From Polytrichum commune (Eukaryota > Streptophyta > Polytrichopsida > Polytrichales > Polytrichaceae), in contig OX485803.1 in the NCBI GenBank assembly GCA_950295325.1, forward strand, positions 11,842,001-11,906,000: 64,000 bases of DNA, written 5' to 3'. Below are positions 32,302 through 42,450 of this stretch, one piece after another. The translations under genes were made by a program, and so were the position numbers. Within the stretch, counting starts at the first letter, position 1. Each line of letters opens with the position of its first letter. The notes under the pieces were generated by a model. The model made no database searches. It was not told where the DNA came from and was given only the letters and a program-made list of their open reading frames with translations.

Positions 32302-34662
32302 ATGGCGAATCAGAAGAAGACGAAGGCAGGAGGAAGATTTCGGCGCATTTCGGGAAAGGCATTGATTGAATGTACGGTGGTGGGGGTGTGTACACTGATG
32401 CTTGCATCACTCCCCGTGCTAATGACTCGAATTTCTGCTCCGGAATCCGTGATTAAAGTGAAGGAAGCTGTGGCGGACTGGTGCACACCGTCGATTTGTT
32501 TCCTGGTACTCATTGCAGGCGTGGTGGTTGCAACATCCGGGGTACTCTGGGGGGAACATCATCAACAGGAAGGGAACATTATGAAACTTCATCAAGAACG
32601 GAATATCATAACAGAGTCTCTTCTAATTCAAAGGCCCGTTGCCAATTCGCAGATCGATCCCTTGTGCATGCCTGATATTTTCTTTTGTGTAGACGCCGCA
32701 AGAGCAAATGCTATCGATCGAGCTGCGAGAGCTAACGCTTTCACGAACCCAGTTTGTATTTCGCCGCCCATTCCTACTGGACTCCCTGAATACTATCCGG
32801 CGTATGCTGCTCCTCAGGCTGTACAATTGGTTCGCAAATCAGAGGACGATTTCAAAGATAGAAGAGTGTTTTTGGAGAGAGGATTCGAAGACAGAGGATT
32901 CGAGGATAGAGGGTTTGTGGACAGAGGATTCCAGGATAGGAGATTCGGGGAAAGGAGGTTCGAGGAAAGAAGTTTCGAGGATAGGAGGTTCGATGAGAGA
33001 AGATTTCCAGAAAGAGGAAGGTATCTTACACCCGCAGTAGTAGTGGATTCTGAGGACGAGAATAATTCAGAGGCTGAGGACAGATTTGATGAGCACGAAG
33101 CGGGGTACGAACCTGAGGATGAGGGAAGGTTCGTGCATGCGGATAAGGTTAGATTTCAACTTGATGAATCGAGTGTTATATACGACGCAGAAGATGAGAG
33201 GAGATACCATTCTGAGGGTGGTGATGGTGGGTCGGAGACTGAAGACGATGAGCATAATACTAGGTTCGATGATTTTCGGTATGCGGAGGAGGGGTCAGAT
33301 TCAGATTCTGAGGATGAGGGCAAATACGATCCCGGGTTTGAAGTTCACCCAATGCCTTTGGAGACCTTATTGTCATCACCTCAAGCAACAAAGCATTTCC
33401 CACAAGCGGGGATTGTTTCCAAAGCCATTGATTCACCTCCTCCTCCCATTGTTGTTCATCCACGTCCTCCTCCTGGCAGGTGGACTCCAATTCAAGTCTC
33501 TACCCACCATATTCAAGAGCAAGATTTCCACCCTCTTAGTGGTATACCTCCAAATGCTCCGTCAAGAAGACAATCTCATGGTGTGCCTACCTTTATCAAT
33601 GTGCAAGTCCCACCTCCTGCTCTACCCATCGCAGATATTTCACCTGTCAATTCGATTCACATGCGTGAGATGATACCCTACATCGACCACAAAGAACCTC
33701 CTCCAAGGAAATCATTATCGCCTGATTCCCACACTGTTGCTGCCACGGCTTCTTCTCCTGTGCGCAAGGTTCCTTCTCCTCCACGACCTTCCACCTTTGA
33801 AACTGTTGTGATGACTAAACCTCCCGAAACTGTCGTTGCTGCTGTTTCTAGTGCTGTCAGAGATTCCCCACCGAAGGTGTTGTCTCCTCCGAAGCCACTC
33901 AATTCCGAAGCTGTTGCAACCACACGAGTGGAAACTGGTACTCCTGTAAATGTTATAGCAACTTCCTCACCCAAGATTCTTGATCCTCCAAAACCGCCTA
34001 AACCCGAAGTCGCAGTAACAACTCGACCGGAAATTGTCGCCCCTGTTGCAGCATCCACAATTTCCACGTCTAAGACGCCTTCTCCAAAAACCCACAAACC
34101 GGAAGTTGCATCATCAACAAAAACTCGTTCAGAAATGGTTGTTTCTGGTCCTGCTGTTGCTTCTTCCACGCCCAAGGTGCCATCTCCGAAAGCACAGAAG
34201 TCCGAGGTACCAAAACCCGTTTCTCCTGTGTCATCATCCAGACCTTCTTCCCCTAAAAGACCTGAAGCTGAGCCTGTTGTATTGATGGGTCGCGAATCTG
34301 CTACCCAAAGCCTTGCTGCAGTTGCCCCACCTAAAGAGGTTTCTCATCATAAATCATCGAAAAGCGAAGGTGTATCAAGTGATTCCCGGCAGGCCAATGG
34401 GGAGAGAATGCCATCTGCCCCAGCATCGAAGACGAGCGCACCAATTTTGCAGAGGCAGCTCTCCATACCGACGCGTCGACCCAGGGAGGTGATGGTCGCG
34501 GATTACGACCCTGCGGAAGAGACGGATGGAAAGCACGACCCCGTAAGCGACGATGACTTGGATCAGCGGATTGAAGCGTATATCAAGAATTTCCGGGAGC
34601 AGATGAGATTACAGAGGCAGGAGTCAATTCTGAGGCACAGAAGAGGCGCAGGAGATACATGA
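32302..34662 (+). CDS. DUF4408/DUF761-type plant membrane protein with long disordered Pro/Ser-rich middle
   Basis: The frame is open from 32080 (860 codons). I prefer the Met at 32302 (codon 75; MANQKKTKAGG), because codons before 32190 look intronic and the conserved N-terminal region begins right after it; Met at 32197 or 32200 is also possible. Numbering from 32080: two hydrophobic segments at about 97-118 and 138-157 (DUF4408-like); a 5-residue repeat, R-G/R-F-x-D/E, about ten times at 265-315; an acidic stretch at 323-430; a Pro/Ser/Val-rich, probably disordered region at 450-800; and a C-terminal DUF761 block at 824-849 (DDDLDQRIEAYIKNFREQ...LQRQES). Proteins with both domains are a plant-specific group, membrane-anchored by prediction, without an established biochemical role. 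It is much longer than typical members because of the central region. No neighbouring gene suggests a partner. The family call is firm; function is unknown. Confidence 0.88.
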   Translation: MANQKKTKAGGRFRRISGKALIECTVVGVCTLMLASLPVLMTRISAPESVIKVKEAVADWCTPSICFLVLIAGVVVATSGVLWGEHHQQEGNIMKLHQERNIITESLLIQRPVANSQIDPLCMPDIFFCVDAARANAIDRAARANAFTNPVCISPPIPTGLPEYYPAYAAPQAVQLVRKSEDDFKDRRVFLERGFEDRGFEDRGFVDRGFQDRRFGERRFEERSFEDRRFDERRFPERGRYLTPAVVVDSEDENNSEAEDRFDEHEAGYEPEDEGRFVHADKVRFQLDESSVIYDAEDERRYHSEGGDGGSETEDDEHNTRFDDFRYAEEGSDSDSEDEGKYDPGFEVHPMPLETLLSSPQATKHFPQAGIVSKAIDSPPPPIVVHPRPPPGRWTPIQVSTHHIQEQDFHPLSGIPPNAPSRRQSHGVPTFINVQVPPPALPIADISPVNSIHMREMIPYIDHKEPPPRKSLSPDSHTVAATASSPVRKVPSPPRPSTFETVVMTKPPETVVAAVSSAVRDSPPKVLSPPKPLNSEAVATTRVETGTPVNVIATSSPKILDPPKPPKPEVAVTTRPEIVAPVAASTISTSKTPSPKTHKPEVASSTKTRSEMVVSGPAVASSTPKVPSPKAQKSEVPKPVSPVSSSRPSSPKRPEAEPVVLMGRESATQSLAAVAPPKEVSHHKSSKSEGVSSDSRQANGERMPSAPASKTSAPILQRQLSIPTRRPREVMVADYDPAEETDGKHDPVSDDDLDQRIEAYIKNFREQMRLQRQESILRHRRGAGDT
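32877..33017 (+). repeat. In-frame 15-bp minisatellite in the DUF4408/DUF761 gene
   Basis: About ten tandem 15-bp units (AGAGGATTCGAGGAT and variants) encode the R-G/R-F-x-D/E pentapeptide series. All units keep the frame, and most changes are at the fourth residue or swap Gly for Arg. Alternating charged and aromatic residues suggest an extended or low-complexity region. Unit number is likely to vary between individuals. Confidence 0.85.
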
Positions 34663-36709
34663 GGAGCAGTACAGTTGAGATTTCTTATCTCAGTCAAGCT
34701 TTCATCGGTGACCCCAAAAGGTAGCCCATATTCCTCTCGCATGGTCTACAGACGATTGATTGATTGGCTTGCAGCCTTGCCTTTGGCTTGCTTGTATCTC
34801 AACATATAATGTTAGGTCACAGGAATCATGACGAGACCTGGTTTGGTTTACCGACTTCTGGGCAATGTGATCTTTGGGCGTTGATCACGCACTTTTTTCT
34901 GATAAGTCCACCAAAGTGGCTGGCGATGAGAACAAGGTACAAGGCACTCGGCACCGACATCTGCTGAAGAAGAACCGGCAATGTTTGTACCTGAATTAAT
35001 CACCAAACGAAGGTTATGAAAATTACGTGGTTGTATTTTCCCACTGTTTGGCTGAACGCTATGAAGTTTCTTTCCTCATTGAAGCCATGTAAAATTGGCT
35101 CACATATTCATTATTAGAGTCATCAGCGCAGCTATCTGCATGAACTTGTAAAGAATGGAGACTCAATTGTACAATATCAAATAAAGCAGCAGGAAGACAG
35201 CTTGTCCACCTGTTTCTTTCTTGATCAGACTATGGTATATCATCCCTTTTTTGGTGGAATCTAGTTTTGACTTCCAAGTGAAGAGTACTTGTTCTTGTGA
35301 CATTGCTAATATGTGGTGCAGACTCCTTTTCACAAGGATCCTGGTGTCATGAGGGGCTGCTAGTATGAAATTCTTCACTATACAACCAGAATTTGATAAT
35401 CTGTTCAGATCCTCTTCATATCCATGCAATCCTCAAGTCAATAATAATTCTCTGCTTTATTGGGTTCCTTTCACCAGATGTCCATATGGGGTGGTGCTTT
35501 CTAGGTGCTATTGATATGTCTTGCTATCCTATGTGCTTTTGTGCTTGCCACGTATCGAACTTTTTGTTGACATGGTCCTTCTATTCATATGGACACACAT
35601 AGGTTGCATACTAGTCTTCTTTGATCTGGGATAGTTCACATTCACTTCACTGTTTGATGTGAGTACTACATTGAAAAGTCAGTTTTACTTTGTAATTCAT
35701 AACCCGTGCTCACTGGATTCTCATTAAGGACATGCAGGAAGACTTTAAACAGATTTCTTTACTCCAGTGCTTTCAAACTTTCTCGACTCCCACTACAGTG
35801 CCTTAACTTGGTTTCGTTTGGTAGATTGGAATCAATTGAAACTCGGTAACTCTGTATGCAGTTCTAATATGTTGATGTTCTAAACATCAATGCCAACCAT
35901 GATTGGACATTTCCTTTCATGGCAATGGCATTGATCTTCTAGGTCAGTCACCCTAGAATCCAGTCCGCCTTTCTTGAGTTCATTCGACTTCGACAGCACT
36001 ATGCACACCCTCTAGTGCTCTAATTCCTATGCTGACAAGTACTTGGTTAGAATAGAAATGTGTAGGAAGATGCTGCTGCATAGTCACACAAGTGGCATTC
36101 GCACTCGTTAGGAGTGAATATCATCATTACTATGACTTAGTGGTTAGAGTAAACTAACACATTTATACATTCAATGTTGATGTGGTCCTCTGCAAGTGAG
36201 ATAAATAGATCAGATGAGATCTTCTAGTGTACAACTGGCTTTCTCAAACATTTTTCTCATTTCTATAAAGTTACACATTTGGTTGAGAGAGAGAGAGATT
36301 TAAGTTGAGATGCAAATTGTGTATATGGCGTCAAATTTGGGTTTCCATAACAAATTGAATACTACTCTGCTTAGTAGACACTTGTGCGTGCCAAGAATTG
36401 ACACCAAATCTCGGAAAATCGAAGGTGGTATTGGCTCTCATAAGTTCATGTCAGTGCAGGCTATTGTTTCTCTTTTGGATTTCCAGCATGTGTAATTCCA
36501 TCTGCTATGTGGAATCTCTAGCAATCCATAGAGGCACCTTTTCATTCACTCGATTGAATTATATGTGCCCTTGAAGTTCTTCAAAGATCAAACCTTGACA
36601 CTAACGAAGATACTTGTTTGCAGTATCTTTTGAATCTCTTGGATCCATGATGAAAATGGAGAAGCAAAAATGAATACCATGTGATACTTGTTTGTTGTTG
36701 ACCTATAAA
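34663..36709. other. 3' flank of the DUF4408/DUF761 gene; no further gene supported
   Basis: The first few hundred bases are probably 3' untranslated sequence. At 36310-36495 a 61-codon frame, preceded by GAGAGAGAGAGAG at about 36285, has a start resembling a plastid transit peptide (rich in Ser, Thr, Arg and Lys, acidic-poor). It stops without a good donor site or domain. I keep it only as a possible gene fragment. Confidence 0.4.
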
Positions 36710-37042
36710 TGCTAAGGTAGATGAGCCTTTTTCAATTAGCCCACTTCTCCTAGGACATGAAATACAAGATTAGTATGAGATGGGTGACAAATTCAAATTG
36801 AGGCCATAGCCACTCCTCCATAATATTTGAAGCTCATACGAATATCTTATTCATAGTGAACATTTTTTAGCTCATTCAATGGTCATACATGTCCCCCCCA
36901 ATTATGTTGACTAATGAGCCCATAATCGTTAACACATTTTGACCATGTAGTTCAATCTCTTTTAAACACATGTGTTTTTGATGTTTGTTCTTGGAGCCAC
37001 ACCTAACCACACATCACTCAAATATAGGTGTTTGATTTAGAT
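36710..37042 (+). repeat. Dispersed repeat family D, fullest copy
   Basis: Runs from TTTTTCAATTAGCCCACTTC to CACTCAAATATAGGTGTTTG, and serves as the reference copy for the family. It has no inverted termini and no coding frame. The CATxTAGTTCAATCTCTTTxAAACACATG block is the best conserved part. Element class unknown. Confidence 0.7.
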
Positions 37043-37354
37043 AAGTAATTGAATTAGGCATGTCCACCTTACAATGCATTTGTCTTCATTATCACCTTGC
37101 ACAACACAAAAATTATGAAGCTCACAAAAATCAAAGGATTAATTAAAAATTAATCTAATATGAGAGAGGGATCATGCTAAGTGGAGCATATAAGAGAGAA
37201 CGAGAGACGCTTCACCCTTGGATTTAGACTAAGCTCATATGTGAATCTAGAATGGGGTTATAGAGCTAAGCTATGGACTAAGTGTAGTGGTTGGAGGTGA
37301 TATTTTGGGGAAAAAGAGGGGGACCTTAATAACTCCTTGGTGGCTGATTGCTTA

Positions 37355-37945
37355 GGGGGTGGACTCTTCATACCATGTACGAAGTAACGTGATTGTATAA
37401 ATGGGTATTATTTGAGACATTAGCGTACATAGTATATATATATGGCGGAGGTATTGTTTTTCTCTAGTGTGTACATTAAAAAAGCTATTAAGAATTATGA
37501 AGTTTAAGTAGATGCAAAGAAGGGGCTATAAGGTTTAGAGGAAAAATTTGGCAAAACTTGTGCTAGTTTCATCCAATTTACCTTATTTTATCCAAACAAT
37601 GTGTGATTTAAGGTCACAATTATTATGAGTTATATCCTATGGATGAAAACATGTTCAATCTAGACTTTCTCATGAAAAATGAAAGTGGATTATACATGAA
37701 ATAAAGGCCTATATTTATATCATGATTTATACATATTGTGTATGTAATGGAGGCATTTACCATATTGAATTGATAAGTTTAATATAAATACTTGAGTCCA
37801 TTTCTAGCCTACTATTAGTACAAATACATTTATATTTCTATTTATATTTCTCGTATATATGGGTTTTATTTTTTTATTTTTAATTTTGATTTATCTCATA
37901 GTCACGCATGCACGTCATTTAAATTTCCAATGAAAAGTTCGACCC
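37355..37945. mobile_element. Family A TIR element, copy 3, with TTA target duplication
   Basis: The left end GGGGGTGGACTCTTCATACC and the inverted right end GGGGTCGAACTTTTCATTGG are flanked by TTA on both sides (37352-37354 and 37946-37948). This is the clearest target site of the family and points to PIF/Harbinger. At 591 bp it is shorter than copy 1 because the central region with the coding relic is missing. Confidence 0.7.
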
Positions 37946-37948
37946 CTT

Positions 37949-39330
37949 AGGCCGGTTGGCTTTTGAGGGTCTATAGTAGTGATTTTGGTTATTTGATTAG
38001 CCCATATTTTGTTGGGTTTTGTTCCATGCAAAAGTGTATGTCTTATAACGCTAGGTTACAAGTATATAGCAACACCAACAATATCCTTCCTTATCTAGGT
38101 CAAAACTAGGGAGATGTACCACATGGGACTCACCACCCAAATTTCATACGTTAAATGTAAACGTGCCCGGAATCCCTCTTGATGAAGGTTCTTGTTCAAA
38201 AGGGAGATCGAAGGCATAACGAGAGCATATTTGTGTTGAAGAGCGGACTTTCATTATGGAATAGTAATCTTAGATCTTGTTTATAACATCATCTCTTCTC
38301 AATCAATCATGGAAGCTAAGTTTGAAAACATCTAGTTTATTGAAGAATGCAACAATTTCAAAATGTTTGGCAATCCTAGTTTCTTGTCCATGACATGTGC
38401 GAGTCTTCAGGACCTCCCACTTGTCTTCCATTGACTTCAACTTTGTTAGGTGTGAGTTTTGTGCAAAACAAAAGGATGGAAGGTTTAACTATATAGAATT
38501 GGGACCTTTGGCAACGAAACATACTTTAAAGACCTAATTTGGATGCATTTTATACTACATGAAATGTTGGTTGGAACAAGAAACATCATCATTGATTGCC
38601 ACCACATCATTGTAGAAACATTTCCTTTCAAAACTTGAACATAATTTTGGTAAAGATTTTTATCAATTGAACTCTCGTTTGATTGGCTAAAAGCGTAAGC
38701 CGCACAACATGGTTGAAGTTAGAAAACAATTACTGTCTCCTCAATATGTAGAAAGAAATTATTTGAGGGTCTCACATTTATGAAAATGCTAAGTAGGACC
38801 TTGAAAATTATGAAGTGAGATAGATCTTTTGTAGGTAACCTTTTTATGCTTGTTATGTGAGAAATAATTCAACATAAAAGTGATTCTTTAGACCCCCAGA
38901 AAACCGTAATATCTTATGAGTTTAGACCTTTTTCTTGCTGGGATTTCATGCCACATCAACCTTTGCACAGGTTTCAACCAACCACTGCATGACATGTGGC
39001 ACCAACACTCAATACTTTTTTTCTGGGTTCCCCAAACCTGTAAAGTTTTAGGTTACCGGGAAAAAAAAAAACTCGAAACCTTGTTTTGGTTTCCTAGTAG
39101 TATAGGGCTTCAATGAAGACTCCCATTTGATGTGCAAAAGGGTGTTGTCTGGGCTGCCACGTGGCGTACTCACATTGATGAAGACCTCTCGAATCCCACA
39201 TGGAAGCTTGAAAGCCAAAGGAGTTAAGTTAGGGGGGTACCACACTAGGGGCATAGCTGCGAAATCGTGGCATGTGATTGGTTTAGGCAATGGGGTTGGT
39301 ACCCCACTGCCGGCAGTTAAAAAGGCGGGA
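37949..39330. other. No gene seen
   Basis: Unassigned AT-rich sequence. A run of 11 A occurs at about 39061-39071. Confidence 0.4.
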
Positions 39331-39334
39331 GGCT

Positions 39335-39660
39335 TACCTGTCACCGCAGGTTGCAGAGTACAACTTCCAGGGGGAGTCCCCTGGAACTCCGACCCCCCCG
39401 GCGCCGGGCCCCACGACCAGGGCTTGACCGCCAGCGTGTCGCCTCTTCTCCACCTCCTGTCGCCCTCGCTTCCACCTCCTGTCTTACCGGGCTCTGCTTA
39501 CCAGGCTGCAGCTAGAATCTTCCCGGAAAGTACCCTCCCCCTTCTGACGCGCTGAACTCCCTCTGCCGGCCAAGGGAGTGTGGCAGCTGGTCTGCCCGGC
39601 ACCTAGCCTCGGAGCTAGGTTAGCTCCATTTCCCCTAGCCTGTACCGCTCGTTTGCCCTC
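39335..39660 (+). promoter_or_regulatory. GC-rich island upstream of FOLB
   Basis: A sharp rise in GC and CpG relative to the AT-rich surroundings, with local palindromes (CCAGGGGGAGTCCCCTGG and CCCGGCGCCGGG). It lies 1.1-1.5 kb upstream of the FOLB start. It may be the promoter or first-exon region of that gene with a leader intron in between, or an unrelated repeat. A 142-codon frame across it (39127-39555) shows no domain and has a composition explained by GC content. Confidence 0.35.
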
Positions 39661-40390
39661 CTGTAGTGTGGCATGGGCCTTAGGTTTGTGAGAGCTGTGA
39701 AATTCTGTTGAAATTAGGTGTTTGGTAAGAAATTGGGCAAGTACAGAATGCTGTTGGGATAGTTTTCAGAGCATTTCTGAGGATTGTGCAGTGGAGAATT
39801 CAAGGAATTTTGAATTGCTTGGAGCTGTGGTTGGTGGAGTTGTAGAGGACGAATTGGCTGTTGATCGCCATAACTTACAATGCGAGTATTGTGAGTTCTC
39901 TCTCTACTTGGAATTTTGCTGAATGCGTGTTTAGCAGTTTGGAGGAAATCGGAGGTGTGCACAGATCAGGTTCAAAGTACTCGATGAGATGGGCACTTTC
40001 ATATAACCTATGAGGGAACTGTTATCTGCAATTAGGGTTTAGCACATTCGAAAGGAGCAGAAGATTTGAAGAGATTGATACTTTGATGCATTGGATTGTG
40101 TGTGTAGAATCTAGAAAATGTTGGGGTGGTTCCTGCGAGTTGTTGTGGGTTAGGGTCTAAATCTCACCGTAAGTTAGATTGGCGGTAGATTCTTTGTCTG
40201 TACGATTTTTGGTGCGATTTGCAGTTGCAACACTGCATACAAATGTAGACAAGGTTTCTAGATAAGGTTTTGGGAGCTTCATATATATACCAGGGGTTGT
40301 TGCATGCCATTTCTAATTCCAATAAGTGCGGATTGGTACATCATTAATGGGATGAAACATTATGTTTATAGCCAGTTAATGTAACTAGAT

Positions 40391-40782
40391 CAGATGAAAT
40401 GATCTTTTGTAGTGATTTCATTCGATGGTGTGGGTGTTGCTGTACGGATTAATTTCTGCTAAGATAATACTAGGTTCCTTAACTATGGCCAGCTTTTTCC
40501 AATTCTGAACTAGGTGACAATAGCTACACTTTCAATTTGCACCGATGTGAACACTTGAAGGCCACAGTGAATCGGGAATTTAGATGAGTTGATCTTTTTG
40601 GAGTGATTGCTTTCGATGTTGCAAGTGTTGCTGCATTAATTTCTGCTATGATTGTACTATGTTTTCCACTATGGCCAGCTCACATTCTCAATTCTGAACT
40701 AGGTATATAGAATAACCACCACACTTTCAATTTTAGCAATTTGCAGATGTGAGCACTTGAAGGTACAGAGAATCAGGGTTTT
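40391..40782 (+). repeat. Two-unit tandem duplication (about 192 bp) just upstream of FOLB
   Basis: Unit 1 (40391-40582) and unit 2 (40583-40782) share GTTGCTG, ATTAATTTCTGCTA, ACTATGGCCAGCT, CAATTCTGAACTAGGT, ACACTTTCAATTT, GATGTGA and CACTTGAAGG. Unit 2 contains a plausible 3' splice site (AGCAATTTGCAG ending at 40746), while unit 1 reads TTTGCACC at that point and lacks the AG. Only the proximal copy would therefore work as acceptor for a leader intron. Confidence 0.75.
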
Positions 40783-40796
40783 AAGGATTTCCAAGC

Positions 40797-41240
40797 ATGG
40801 CGTCATGCACGGCTTGCGGTGAAACCCCAGACCGGTCGACGAGGAATCGAGACCGAATTTTGCTTCGAGGATTGCAGTTCCATGGCTACCACGGTGTGTA
40901 CGAGGAGGAGCGGAAGCTGGGTCAGAAATTCTTAGTGGACGTGGACGCATGGATCGATTTGCGCAAGGCGGGGGAGAGTGACCAGATGGAGCATTCGGTG
41001 AGCTATGCAGATCTGTATAAGCAGATAAAAACTGTCGTTGAAGGCCCTCCGTTTCGGTTAGTGGAGGCCGTTGCAAACAACATTGCCAAAGAGATTCTAG
41101 GTGCACACTCCACGATTTCGGAAGTTCGGGTTATGATTTGTAAGCCACATGTTGCTGTTGAGGGAGTTGTTGATTCCTTGGGAATTGAGATTTTTCGAAG
41201 CTCTGCTTCCTATGATAGCAATTCCGGTGGTGCACAGTAG
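40797..41240 (+). CDS. FOLB: Dihydroneopterin aldolase (folate biosynthesis)
   Basis: A 147-residue single-exon frame, the usual length for plant FolB proteins. FolB cleaves 7,8-dihydroneopterin to 6-hydroxymethyl-7,8-dihydropterin and glycolaldehyde in the pterin branch of folate synthesis, in the cytosol in plants. Residues 19-34 (DRILLRGLQFHGYHGV) form the typical first strand and loop. E36-E38 include the conserved active-site glutamate. LGQKFLVDV follows at 41-49. S67-Y70 (SVSY) matches the conserved substrate-site tyrosine region. L88-V89-E90 precedes the helix. K116 in ICKP fits the catalytic lysine. The first 18 residues are non-conserved and do not look like a clear organelle signal. 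Start context AAGCATGGCG is good. It probably has a leader intron ending at 40746. It sits among duplicates of its own flanks, but this copy has no break and is likely functional. Confidence 0.95.
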   Translation: MASCTACGETPDRSTRNRDRILLRGLQFHGYHGVYEEERKLGQKFLVDVDAWIDLRKAGESDQMEHSVSYADLYKQIKTVVEGPPFRLVEAVANNIAKEILGAHSTISEVRVMICKPHVAVEGVVDSLGIEIFRSSASYDSNSGGAQ

Positions 41241-41630
41241 TGAAGAGGATGAATTAAACCCTAAACCCTAGACACCTTTTGTTATTCCATCCAAGCTGAT
41301 CTGTTATTGCCCATTTCTGATTACTTCCAATTTATAAAGTATAGTAGCAGTTTGTCGATATTTGACTGCATGTGTTGAGACTCATCGCCATGGTTAAGGG
41401 TTCAGTGACACAACTTTTCCTGTGGGAGGGAAATTGGTCGTAGTTAGGTTGTTGATGGTTTCATATCTTCCACCTCTGTGTCATGCATAGGGTTTGAAGA
41501 TGAAATTAAACCCTAAACCCTAAACCTCAAACCGACGTTATAGTACAAGAAGTATCAGCAGGTCCACATGGATCTCCTCTGCATTTGGAGCGCTAAGATT
41601 CCTAAGGTCGGCGTCCTTGTTTGACCCAAT
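41241..41630 (+). repeat. FOLB 3' flank, source of local duplicates
   Basis: Contains blocks that recur at 41840-41915, 42260-42330, 43015-43365 and 44300-44370: TGATCTGTTATTGCCCATTT, TTGTCGATATTTGACTGCAT, TGTTGAGACTCATC, TTTTCCTGTGGGAGGGAAAT, GTAGTTAGGTTGTTGATGGT and CTGCATTTGGAGCGCTAAGA. A second telomere-like motif (about three CCCTAAA units) is at 41507-41526. The 3' UTR of FOLB lies somewhere within. Confidence 0.7.
41255..41271 (+). repeat. Plant telomere-like motif (two CCCTAAA units), copy 1
   Basis: TAAACCCTAAACCCTAG lies right after the FOLB stop, within a block (GAAGAGGATGAATTAAACC) repeated at 41495 and 42420. It is a short interstitial telomere-like sequence, which can also act as a telo-box in plant promoters, although its 3' position argues against that. 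Confidence 0.7.
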
Positions 41631-41639
41631 GCTTGGGGA

Positions 41640-41830
41640 GAACTGGCAGTTAGTTACAGATGAACCGGTTGAAGTTCGAGACTTCAGGAGAATGACCGAT
41701 CATTTTAGAGGAATCTAAAGAATATACCTCAAATGAATAAAGCAAAACCGGAAGATGTCAACATGTAACCGGTTGGATTGAGAATCACTAGGATCTTGAC
41801 CGACTATGCCCAAACTTCCCGGGCACTGGT
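41640..41830 (+). repeat. AACCGGTT-rich dispersed repeat, copy 3
   Basis: Colinear with 1380-1560 and 1075-1240. Shared blocks are GTTACAGATGAACCGGTTGA, ATCATTTTAGAGGAATCTA, GGAAGATGTCAACATGTAAC, ATCACTAGGATCTTGACCGA and CCCGGGCACTGG. It sits between duplicated blocks of the FOLB 3' flank, so it may mark an insertion or a rearrangement junction. Confidence 0.7.
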
Positions 41831-42059
41831 TTGAAAATATCTTCGGTTCCTATTGAGTTGATCTTTTATTGCCAATTTCTGATTACCTCACATCTATTAA
41901 GTACAAGGTATGTGGGCTTATTGTGGGCACTTCCAACTCCACAGACATTTGACTGTTGGATAGAACATGAATTTTGTCTCATCCGCTTAGCAATTGCAGA
42001 TCATGCAACTTGGCCATTTCAAGTTTCAGAATCGGACTTGAGACACACAAGTTCCAGGA

Positions 42060-42262
42060 AGTCGAAGTGAAGATCGTCTTTCACTTTAAGTGATCTTATA
42101 GGCCCTTCCAAGTGTATTAACTATTGAACCTAAAATGGTGTCTATATTTTTGAGCACATAGTTCAAAATCATTTCAACAAATGTCTTTTTATTGTCCGTT
42201 CTTTCACAGAAGCCTTGCCATGTACCATTTGAACATAGGTGTCCAATTAAAGCCCACATACC
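42060..42262 (+). repeat. Dispersed repeat family D, partial copy
   Basis: Shares TATAGGxCCTTCxAAGTGT, GAGCACATAGTTCAA, AACAAATGTCTTT, GTACCATTTGAACATAGGTG and TCCAATT with the fuller copies. It lies inside the duplicated FOLB flank. Confidence 0.5.
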
Positions 42263-42334
42263 TTAAGAGCAGTTTGTTGATATTTGACTTCATGTGTTGA
42301 GACTCTTCATCAAGGTTTAGGGTTTAGGCCAAGT

Positions 42335-42450
42335 CCATGATTTTGGAAGTTCAGGTTGTTGTGGAGGGGGTTGTCGATTCATTGGGAATTGATATTTTTT
42401 TGTTGTTCTGCTTCCTAAGTGAAGGAGATGAATCAAAACCTAAACCCTGA
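42335..42450 (+). pseudogene. Truncated duplicate of the FOLB 3' end
   Basis: Matches the last part of FOLB and its first downstream bases: TTTTGGAAGTTCAGGTT; then GTGGAGGGGGTTGTCGATTC and TTGGGAATTGATATTTTT; then TCTGCTTCCTAAGTGAAGGA and the CCTAAACCCT block. About 27 bp, covering the ICKP catalytic lysine region, is missing, and the frame is lost. No upstream part of the gene is present, so this is a non-functional partial duplication next to the intact gene. Confidence 0.8.

Noticed and set aside
33086-34285. Long alternative frames, including a 195-codon + frame and a 165-codon minus frame
   Set aside because: They are shadows of the DUF4408/DUF761 coding region, which has the recognisable domains.
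36310-36495. Possible first exon of a plastid-targeted protein
   Set aside because: The N-terminus looks transit-peptide-like, but it stops after 61 codons with no good donor and no matching downstream exon.
39127-39555. 142-codon frame across the GC-rich island
   Set aside because: Few stops are expected in GC-rich DNA. There is no domain, and an opposing frame overlaps it.
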